Origin: SHLQ01 sp964610745
Lineage (GTDB): Bacteria > Actinomycetota > Acidimicrobiia > Acidimicrobiales > SHLQ01
Direction: 5' to 3'
NCBI GenBank assembly: GCA_964610745.1
Contig: CAZSYL010000068.1
Coordinates: forward strand, 1 to 19,272
Length of the DNA stretch: 19,272 nt
The position numbers were made by a program, and so were the translations under genes. This document shows positions 1 through 5,440 of this stretch, piece by piece (within the stretch, counting starts at the first letter, position 1; each line of letters opens with the position of its first letter). Below the pieces are notes generated by a model that saw only the letters and a program-made list of their open reading frames with translations, was not told the DNA's origin and did not search any database.

Positions 1-16
1 CTTTTGTTGACAAAAG
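1..16. promoter_or_regulatory. Perfect inverted repeat containing a -35-like TTGACA
   Basis: CTTTTG (1-6) and CAAAAG (11-16) form a perfect 6-bp inverted repeat around TTGA, ending four bases before the ATG at 21. TTGACA (7-12) resembles a -35 box, but no -10 could fit before the start codon. An operator or a short leader hairpin over the ribosome-binding region is therefore more likely than a promoter. The window begins here, so anything further upstream is unseen. Confidence 0.4.
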
Positions 17-20
17 AGGA

Positions 21-350
21 ATGTCAGCATATGTTGACGGCGTGGAAAATGAACAGGTAGTCAGCGATCTAGAGCTTGAGCAATGGCCCGTTGGTGAACG
101 GCCATTCGATCAGCCCGACAACATCCAGGGCGCTGCGGAGTCAGCCGTGGTGACTCGCCACCCCGAGGTTGGATTGCCGGCAGTGGCTGCTTTGCGGCGG
201 CTGACCGAATCGCTTGAAACGCTCCATGTCGCCAATGCCCGCGAGCTTGGATGGTCTTGGCGACAGATTGCTGACTCCCTTGGTGTGAGCAAACAAACCG
301 TGCATCGCAAATACAAGAACAAGGACCTGAAAGGAATCGCAAATGTTTGA
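21..350 (+). CDS. Small helix-turn-helix protein paired with a Clp-N protein
   Basis: This 109-residue protein has a C-terminal helix-turn-helix: SWRQIADSLGVSKQTVHRKY, near residues 78-97, in which the recognition helix follows LGVSKQTV. The segment before it (about 53-77, AVAALRRLTESLETLHVANA) is a helical linker. The N-terminal third is acidic and low in recognisable features. The last 8 bases overlap the start of the next gene, which encodes a Clp N-terminal-domain protein. This two-gene arrangement is common in actinomycetes, and the HTH protein is usually taken to be a DNA-binding partner or regulator; that role is inference. The ATG at 21 is preceded immediately by AGAGGA, which is closer than usual for a Shine-Dalgarno sequence, so a GTG at 42 is an alternative start. 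No specific target can be named from the sequence. Confidence 0.8.
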   Translation: MSAYVDGVENEQVVSDLELEQWPVGERPFDQPDNIQGAAESAVVTRHPEVGLPAVAALRRLTESLETLHVANARELGWSWRQIADSLGVSKQTVHRKYKNKDLKGIANV

Positions 351-825
351 ACGCTTCACCGACTCTGCCCGCCAGGCCGTCGTAAAATCCCAGTCGATTG
401 CACGGCGTCGAGACGATCACCGGATCGGGCCAGTCCACTTGCTTCTAGGTGCACGAGAAGACAATCCTAAAATTGAACAGGTACTCGATAGCTTTGGCTT
501 AGATGGCGAGGTGTTGAGCGGTCTGCTCGATGGTCACGATGACGACCTAGGTCTTGGTCTACTCGGGGTCGACCGCCAGCTGGTTACTCAAACTGCCGAC
601 CAAACCTTCGGTGAAGGAGCGTTCGGTCGCGCAGATTCTTCTCAAAGCCCTCGCTTTACGCTGCGGCGTCGATCAAAGAGATCAATACTTTTCACCAACG
701 GTGCAAAGAGGTGCCTCGAGCAGAGCCTTCGGGTTTCGCTCGCCCGCAATGAGCAATTCGTCTGTGATGCCCATGTTGCGTCCGGCGCCGTATCGACCCG
801 AGAGGGAGCGCTGCTATCCATCTAG
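343..825 (+). CDS. Clp N-terminal-domain protein, C-terminus frameshifted
   Basis: The protein carries two Clp-N (ClpA/ClpC adaptor-binding) repeats and no AAA+ ATPase domain. Repeat 1 begins MFERFTDSARQAVVKSQSIA with RIGPVHLLLG near residues 27-36. Repeat 2 begins FTNGAKRCLEQSLRVSLA near residue 116 and runs to DAHVASGAV. Such stand-alone Clp-N proteins may act as adaptors or decoys for Clp substrates, or as stress sensors; this is inferred. The frame ends at 825, but the natural C-terminus continues in another frame: from about 795, DPRGSAAIHLAVTGIDVAQL and then QKELGD run to a TGA at 903-905. That matches the usual end of the second Clp-N repeat. A one-base indel near 780-796 is therefore likely, either a real mutation or an assembly error in this gapped scaffold. 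The start overlaps the HTH gene by 8 bp, suggesting coupled translation. Confidence 0.8.
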   Translation: MFERFTDSARQAVVKSQSIARRRDDHRIGPVHLLLGAREDNPKIEQVLDSFGLDGEVLSGLLDGHDDDLGLGLLGVDRQLVTQTADQTFGEGAFGRADSSQSPRFTLRRRSKRSILFTNGAKRCLEQSLRVSLARNEQFVCDAHVASGAVSTREGALLSI

Positions 826-901
826 CGGTTACCGGAATCGATGTGGCGCAGCTGCAAAAGGAACTGGGCGATTGCGCAACGACCAATCACGCAACAACCA
901 A

Positions 902-1962
902 TTGAGTGCGCTCACCGATCGCATAGCGGCGCTGACGGCAGCCGAAGTTCGTGCAATGCAGCCAGTGTCGGGCGGAGACTTTGCCACGGCATATCGCGTT
1001 GAGTTGGAAGATGGCCGGACGGTCTTTGCCAAGACGCACGCAGATCCTCCGCCCGGGTTCTTCTCGACCGAAGCCAATGGTCTCGAATGGCTGGCGGAGC
1101 TGGCCGTATGCAACGTTGCCTCCGTCATCGCCGTTACCGACGAACCACCGGCATGTCTCGTCCTCGATTGGATCGATGTTGGTGGTCGGGGAACGGCCGA
1201 AGGCGAATCCGAGTTTGGTCGCAGCCTTGCTGAGCTGCACCGGTCGGGTGCTCCAAGCTTTGGTCGACAGGACCGCCGAACAACCGGAAGCCAGGCATTA
1301 CCGAACGACCCGTGCGACACGTGGGCTGAGTTCTACGCCGAGCAGCGCCTTCGCCCGCTCGCCAAGCTTGCAAGCGACCGCGATGCCCTCACCCAGACGA
1401 CAATCAAAAAGCTCGAAGCCCTCGCCGAGCGACTCGACCAGTTCGGTGCAGCTGATGAACCTGCGGCGCGGCTCCACGGCGATCTCTGGGCTGGCAACCG
1501 CGTGATCGACACCCGAGGGCAGAGTTGGTTGATCGACCCCGCCGCTCACGGCGGACATCGTGAGTTTGACCTTGCGATGATGCAGCTCTTCGGCGGNNNN
1601 NNNNNNNNNNNNNNNNNNNNNNNNNNNNNNNNNNNNNNNNNNNNNNNNNNNNNNNNNNNNNNNNNNNNNNNNNNNNNNNNNNNNNNNNNNNNNNNNCCGC
1701 TCACGGCGGACATCGTGAGTTTGACCTTGCGATGATGCAGCTCTTCGGCGGGTTCGCCGAAGCCTGCTTTACCGCCTACGACGAGACGTATCCGCTCGCC
1801 GATGGCTGGCAAGATCGGGTGCCCCTTCATCAGCTCGCGCCACTCGTCGTTCACGCGATCAAGTTCGGCGGCGGGTATGCCCGCGGCGTGGAAGCGGCCC
1901 TTGACGCAAGTAGCCGAGCTGCCCGCAGGTCGGCCAGTGTTACGAAACGTAACCTCCTCTGA
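902..1962 (+). CDS. Fructosamine kinase family protein (interrupted by an artificial gap)
   Basis: This is a fructosamine-3-kinase/ketosamine-3-kinase family enzyme, expected to phosphorylate sugar-amine adducts and start deglycation of proteins or metabolites. Signatures are PVSGGDFATAYRVELEDGRT with VFAKT (21-45, nucleotide-binding strands and lysine), FGRQDRRTTGS (120-130), the catalytic loop HGDLWAGN (192-199), the metal-binding IDP (211-213), and the family-specific GHREFDLAMMQLFGGF. After removing the 100 Ns and one copy of the flanking 55-bp duplication (155 bases in all), the frame continues to the TGA at 1960-1962. The protein is then about 301 residues, the normal family length. TTG at 902 overlaps the TGA of the frame-corrected Clp-N gene, hinting at coupling; ATG at 956 is the alternative start but would trim the N-terminus. 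A longer upstream extension in this frame covers Clp-N coding sequence and is not used. Confidence 0.85.
1597..1696. other. Scaffold gap of 100 N, artificial
   Basis: Exactly 100 undetermined bases. The 55 bases before it (1542-1596) are identical to the 55 bases after it (1697-1751), so the two contigs really overlap and nothing is missing. Joining them restores an intact fructosamine kinase frame. Confidence 0.95.
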
Positions 1963-2041
1963 CCCCTTTTTCGAAAAAGGGGTCAGACTCCTATTCGTCG
2001 AAAGGGGTACGACCCCTTTGGGGCGAAAGGGGTACGACCCC
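1960..2041. repeat. Palindromic GGGGT/ACCCC repeat cluster between convergent genes
   Basis: A perfect 26-bp palindrome fills 1960-1985 (arms TGACCCCTTTTT and AAAAAGGGGTCA around CG) and includes the TGA stop of the fructosamine kinase gene. It is followed by two identical 18-bp units, CGAAAGGGGTACGACCCC, at 1999-2016 and 2024-2041 (period 25 bp). The first unit lies within an 8-bp-arm hairpin, AAAGGGGT-acg-ACCCCTTT (2001-2019). The cluster sits exactly where two convergent genes meet and has T-rich and A-rich arms, so it could act as a bidirectional terminator. It also resembles small dispersed palindromic (REP-like) elements. It extends into the last codons of the minus-strand SLOG-macro gene. 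Confidence 0.75.
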
Positions 2042-3067
2042 GTCGGTGGGGGAGATGGACTGGGCGTAAAGGTCGAAGTTTTCGTGGTTGAAACACACGA
2101 ATTCGACGTCGTCGATCTTGTTTGGGTGGGTTTCGAGCCAGCGGTGCACGGCTTTGGTTGCGACCTGGGCTGCACGCTCGAGCGGGAACCGGTAGACGCC
2201 CGTGCTGATGTTTGGGAACGCAATCGAGCGGGCGTCAGCGTTCGTCGCCAACCTCAGCGATTCCTCGTAACAGCGAGCGAGGAGAGCGTCATGAACGTTG
2301 GGATCGGCGCCGGTCCAGACGGGGCCCACGGTATGGACGACGTAGTCGGCAGCGAGCTCGCCTGCACGAGTCATGACCGCTTCGCCTGTCTTGCAACCAC
2401 CCTGACGGGCGACGACCTCGCGGCAGGCGTTGAGCAAATCAGGCCCCGCTGCCTTATGAATGGCGCCGTCGACCCCGCCTCCGCCCAATAGCGATGAGTT
2501 GGCGGCGTTCACCATGACCTCTGCGTCAGAGTTCGTGATGTCGCCGAGTCGGGCGCTCACCAGCGCACCATGCCATCGAGTTCGGTGGACGTCGCCTTTT
2601 TCTGCCGATGTTCCTGTTGATCGCTCCTGCGGAACGGTTGCGGTTAGCCAAGCGGTCCCGTTGAGTAACACCGGGACTCCAGCCTGAGCAGCGAGTCGAC
2701 ACATGTGCTCGGTACCAGCACAACAGTCCGGCTCTGCCCAATCGGGGTCAAGGCTCTCTTTGAAGGCCAGAACCAGTTCGGGCTCCCAGGTGAGCATTTT
2801 CTCGTTGTAGTCGTGCATGGGACCCGGGTAGCGGCCCGTTTCGAGCGGCTCTGCAAGAAGCTGCACATCGTTTGTCGTCGCCCACATGCGGGCGATCTCG
2901 TCGGCACCATCGGCCATACCGGTAATGATTCGGAACGAACCACGGCCTGAGCGGCGTTGGGCGAGTTCACCGAGTATCTCGGCGATGGCAATCCGGTCCG
3001 ACCAGGTGGTCGACCCAGTAACCAGGACGCGTGCCGGGGCGAAGTCTGGTTCGAACGGGTTGGTCAT
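1991..3067 (-). CDS. SLOG (DUF2493/YspA-type) - macro domain fusion protein
   Basis: This is a 358-residue two-domain protein. Residues about 13-136 are a DUF2493/YspA-like SLOG Rossmann domain: VLVTGSTTWSDR (14-25), ITGMADGADEIA (48-59), LVLAF, and TEHMCRLAAQAGVPVLL (119-135). Residues about 166-336 are a MacroD-type macro domain with NAAN (187-190), GGGGVDGAIHKAAG (195-208) and ISTGVYRFP (287-295); Asn190 and Asp200 match catalytic positions of MacroD deacylases/ADP-ribosylhydrolases. The family removes O-acetyl-ADP-ribose esters or protein ADP-ribose, releasing ADP-ribose. SLOG domains bind nucleotides or nucleotide-derived ligands; a sensing role here is inferred. It is the last gene of the operon, and its ATG overlaps the NAMPT stop as ATGA (3064-3067), implying coupled translation. 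The final ~20 residues come from the palindromic repeat cluster and are probably not part of the fold. Confidence 0.88.
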   Translation of the reverse strand: MTNPFEPDFAPARVLVTGSTTWSDRIAIAEILGELAQRRSGRGSFRIITGMADGADEIARMWATTNDVQLLAEPLETGRYPGPMHDYNEKMLTWEPELVLAFKESLDPDWAEPDCCAGTEHMCRLAAQAGVPVLLNGTAWLTATVPQERSTGTSAEKGDVHRTRWHGALVSARLGDITNSDAEVMVNAANSSLLGGGGVDGAIHKAAGPDLLNACREVVARQGGCKTGEAVMTRAGELAADYVVHTVGPVWTGADPNVHDALLARCYEESLRLATNADARSIAFPNISTGVYRFPLERAAQVATKAVHRWLETHPNKIDDVEFVCFNHENFDLYAQSISPTDGVVPLSPQRGRTPFDE

Positions 3068-4521
3068 GACTCGCTCCGTAATCGGGCTCGAATCTCGCCG
3101 AGTTTTTCATCTCGAAGCAGCTCGCCGTTGAGGAACACCGGTTCGAAATCGCTGTCCTTGACCCGTTCCCAGGTGGTCCGTTCCTCGAGCTCGAGCTTGC
3201 CGTCGGTGTTTCGGTTGACCGCGAGTAAGCCCCGTGCCGAGCGCTTCGTGCCGTCATCGGTCACCGGGTCTTTGAAGATCTCTCGCAACTCGCCGTCGAC
3301 GACGCCGGCCGTCGCCTTCATCGCAAAGCCGAAGGTGTCGCGGGTGTTGTATTGGTAGGTGTAGCTGCCAATGCCGAAGATGTTCTTTGGCACAAAGCCC
3401 TTTGCGGCCAGTCCGGAGCAGATGGCTTCGCAGCGTTCGGTCGTGATCGAGTCACCGTAGATCAGGTTGATGTGAGGGTCCAGCACCTTGTATCCCAACT
3501 CGTTGACCGTTCCGCCGAATACTTCCCAGGCCAGCTCGTAAGAACCGCGACGGGCTGGTGATCCCTCTGGGGCGTCTGGGTCGCCGACCAGAATCTTGAC
3601 CGGGTCGCCACTGTCGGGTCGGATGGTGACCACACCATCACGGGTGAGGATCTCGTCGCGCAATTCAGGCAGGTACTCGGTCCACACCTTCCAGTAATCC
3701 CACGTGTCGGACACGATCGAGACAATGCCGGTCGGGTACAGCTTGGTGATCAGGCGACGGAATGTGTCGACCTCGTCTTCCCGGGTTCCCATGGCCATCA
3801 CTGAGTGCTCGGTAGCAGGGACAGATCCGCCGATGAGCTCTTTGTCGCTGTTCGCTCCGTAGAAATCTTCAAGAAAGTCGATCGCTGGAACCGTGTCGGT
3901 TCCGGTGAAGCTCAACAGGTGGCCAGCGCCAGACATCATTGCAGCTTCAGTGCCGTACATTCCGCGGTAGCTGAAGTCGTGACCCTGCCAGTCGATGAAG
4001 TCAGGGTCTCCTCCTGTTTCGTTGATCCATCGATCGAGGATGCGTCGGTACTTGCTGGCGATCGTGGCCGAGGTCATCGGACCCCATATCACCGCGCTCA
4101 GGGATGTTTCGAGGTAGTTGGTGATCCAGAAGAAATCCGGTTCGGTGTTCCAGAGCACGAACATCGGCACGCCGATCGGAACTCTGGTGCCCTCCGGCAG
4201 CGCCCGCACGTCGATGGGCAGGTAGCCAAGGTCGTGCAGCGCTGCAATGTGTTCGACGTCGATATCGATACCAGCATTGCGAACCCGTCGTGCGTAGCGG
4301 ATGACGACCTCGTCTTTGGGACGGTTGAAGAACTCGTCGTTCCAGCGACGGATCAAGTACTCCTTCACGAAGTACTGAAGACCGAAGAATACGACGGAAT
4401 CGATGTCGGCGATCCTTGACTTGCGGGGCGTCCAGTTGGAGAACACCGTCGTGGTTCCTTCCGGATACTGCGAGCGATGATCGGCCTTATAGAAGTCGAT
4501 CTGGGTCAATGGGGTGCTCAT
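3064..4521 (-). CDS. nadV: Nicotinamide phosphoribosyltransferase family protein (NAMPT/NadV)
   Basis: This 485-residue protein matches bacterial and phage NadV in length and motifs. It has an N-terminal DFYKADHRSQYPEGTT (9-24) and FFGLQYFVKEYL (45-56). The catalytic histidine lies in VPATEHSVMAMG (His239), followed by VSDTWDYWKVW (270-280), the phosphoribosyl-site IRPDSGDP (300-307) and LIYGDSIT (353-360). The classical reaction is nicotinamide + PRPP giving NMN + PPi, a one-step salvage route. An alternative is the phage NARP1 Namat activity, which joins nicotinamide to ADP-ribose-pyrophosphate to form NAD; that enzyme belongs to the same superfamily, so sequence reading alone does not decide. 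It overlaps the upstream Prs-like gene by ATGA (4518-4521) and the downstream SLOG-macro gene by ATGA (3064-3067). No NMN adenylyltransferase lies in the window, so housekeeping enzymes would finish the classical pathway. Confidence 0.93.
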   Translation of the reverse strand: MSTPLTQIDFYKADHRSQYPEGTTTVFSNWTPRKSRIADIDSVVFFGLQYFVKEYLIRRWNDEFFNRPKDEVVIRYARRVRNAGIDIDVEHIAALHDLGYLPIDVRALPEGTRVPIGVPMFVLWNTEPDFFWITNYLETSLSAVIWGPMTSATIASKYRRILDRWINETGGDPDFIDWQGHDFSYRGMYGTEAAMMSGAGHLLSFTGTDTVPAIDFLEDFYGANSDKELIGGSVPATEHSVMAMGTREDEVDTFRRLITKLYPTGIVSIVSDTWDYWKVWTEYLPELRDEILTRDGVVTIRPDSGDPVKILVGDPDAPEGSPARRGSYELAWEVFGGTVNELGYKVLDPHINLIYGDSITTERCEAICSGLAAKGFVPKNIFGIGSYTYQYNTRDTFGFAMKATAGVVDGELREIFKDPVTDDGTKRSARGLLAVNRNTDGKLELEERTTWERVKDSDFEPVFLNGELLRDEKLGEIRARLRSES

Positions 4522-5324
4522 GTGATGCTTCCTTTCATGTACAGCTCAGAGAATGGGATGGTCGCCACACCGGAAACCTGATCGCTGTCTGCGTAGGTGA
4601 AGGTGGCGATTGTCGAGTAGGACTGGGCCAGCGCCCTCGTACCTTTTGTGAACAGGCCGTGGGTTACTGCGAGGGTGAGGGGTCCAGCGTTCCTCGATTC
4701 CAGCTCGGCGGCTAGGCCGAGGAAGGTCCCGCCGCCGTCGCAGATGTCGTCGATGATGATGCAGGGTCGTCCGTCGAGATCACCCACAGGAACAGCGAAG
4801 CCGGAGAGATCACCGGTCTTGGGATCGCGGTGTTTCGTGGCCTGGATCACGTCTCGGCCATCGAGCCAGGTGTACGCCTTCTTGGCGGCTCCTGCGTCGG
4901 GGATGACAACCAAGGGGTCGGTGTCGAACAAGCCCATTCGTTCGAAGGCATCAACGGCCGTCGCTTGGTCGAAGTGTCGCAATTGACCGGAGACATCGCT
5001 GTGTGGATCGGCGATCACGACGTTGAGCTCGGCGACCATCGACATAGCGAGCTCCAGCTCGAATCCATCAAGGCGGTCGTTGCGACGGTCATGTCGGGCG
5101 AAGGGGAAGTAGGGGAGAAACCACTCGACGCTCCGCCCGAGGCGGCTCAGAATGCGGTCGGCGGTCACGATGTTGCCAAGGTCATCGAACGACGTTGCCC
5201 GTGCCTCGATGACCGACACCGCAGACAGCTCGGCATCGCCTACCCCAGCGGCGATCCGCACGTGGCTTTCGCCGGCGGGGTAGCGCATGGTTTCGAAGAT
5301 CGCTGTGAAGCTCTGGTAGGTCAT
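4518..5324 (-). CDS. prs: Ribose-phosphate pyrophosphokinase-like protein (Prs family, short)
   Basis: This Prs-family protein has 268 residues, shorter than housekeeping PRPP synthetases (about 310-320). Visible motifs are PYFPFARHDR (71-80, equivalent to the YxPxARQDR loop), IADPHSD (104-110, metal/ATP-site region), IPDAGAAKKA (141-150), KHRDPKTGD (164-172) and the PRPP-binding loop IIIDDICDGGGTF (189-201). The expected reaction is ribose-5-phosphate + ATP giving PRPP, feeding the NAMPT enzyme encoded next. Because it is short, divergent and operon-linked to a NAMPT, it could instead be an Adps-like enzyme that pyrophosphorylates ADP-ribose, as in the NARP1 pathway; this is inference. It is first in the operon, 43 bp or so after the predicted transcription start, with an AAAGGG-like ribosome-binding site upstream. 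A separate housekeeping prs presumably exists elsewhere. Confidence 0.88.
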   Translation of the reverse strand: MTYQSFTAIFETMRYPAGESHVRIAAGVGDAELSAVSVIEARATSFDDLGNIVTADRILSRLGRSVEWFLPYFPFARHDRRNDRLDGFELELAMSMVAELNVVIADPHSDVSGQLRHFDQATAVDAFERMGLFDTDPLVVIPDAGAAKKAYTWLDGRDVIQATKHRDPKTGDLSGFAVPVGDLDGRPCIIIDDICDGGGTFLGLAAELESRNAGPLTLAVTHGLFTKGTRALAQSYSTIATFTYADSDQVSGVATIPFSELYMKGSIT

Positions 5325-5334
5325 CGCCAGCCCT

Positions 5335-5368
5335 TTCTTGTCGCTCGTTCTTGTCCGCTGTTCTTGTC
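5335..5368. repeat. Three TTCTTGTC repeats at exact 13-bp period
   Basis: TTCTTGTC occurs at 5335-5342, 5348-5355 and 5361-5368, separated by two 5-base spacers (gctcg, cgctg). On the transcribed (minus) strand these read GACAAGAA and occupy almost the whole predicted 5' leader of the Prs-like gene. The third copy runs into the left GTCAnnnTGAC palindrome. They could be a slippage-derived leader repeat or an additional protein- or RNA-binding array. Confidence 0.7.
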
Positions 5369-5376
5369 AATATGAC
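5366..5376. promoter_or_regulatory. Candidate NrtR operator, site 1
   Basis: GTCA-ata-TGAC is a perfect interrupted palindrome. With flanking bases it reads TTGTCAATATGAC (5364-5376), repeating site 2 at all but the two central variable bases. It overlaps the -10 and transcription-start region of the predicted minus-strand promoter, so binding would block the operon. Assignment to the NrtR encoded next door rests on position and symmetry. Confidence 0.6.
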
Positions 5377-5404
5377 TATAAATGGACTTCCTAATAATTG
5401 TCAA
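5375..5404 (-). promoter_or_regulatory. Predicted promoter of the prs-nadV-SLOG/macro operon
   Basis: On the minus strand there is a perfect -35 box TTGACA (5404-5399), an 18-bp spacer, and -10 TATAGT (5380-5375), which puts transcription start near 5368 and leaves a leader of about 43 bases before the ATG at 5324. The -35 lies in operator site 2 and the -10 in operator site 1, the classic layout for repression. Confidence 0.65.
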
Positions 5405-5410
5405 GGTGAC
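5400..5410. promoter_or_regulatory. Candidate NrtR operator, site 2
   Basis: GTCA-agg-TGAC is a perfect interrupted palindrome, extended as TTGTCAAGGTGAC (5398-5410). Its centre is 34 bp from site 1, close to three helical turns, so two dimers could bind the same DNA face. It overlaps the -35 of the minus-strand promoter and lies 30 bp upstream of the nrtR-like gene, so one regulator could control both directions. Confidence 0.6.
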
Positions 5411-5440
5411 ATTTATCTCAGAGATGGGTAACGTCAGACC

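Noticed and set aside
554..901. Upstream extension of the fructosamine kinase frame
   Set aside because: This part overlaps the Clp-N coding sequence and gives Arg/Ser/Pro-rich residues with no family similarity. The kinase fold begins after 902.
1542..1751. Apparent 55-bp direct repeat flanking the gap
   Set aside because: As a biological repeat it would break a conserved kinase. It is better explained as a contig overlap left by scaffolding.
1999..2041. Possible short CRISPR array
   Set aside because: Only two identical 18-bp units with a 7-bp spacer, both internally palindromic, and no cas genes. It fits a hairpin repeat element better.
3064..5324. Prophage origin of the NAMPT/Prs pair
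   Set aside because: Such pairs occur in phages, but no phage structural, replication or integrase gene is nearby, and base composition looks like that of the neighbours. The NrtR linkage is typical of bacterial loci.
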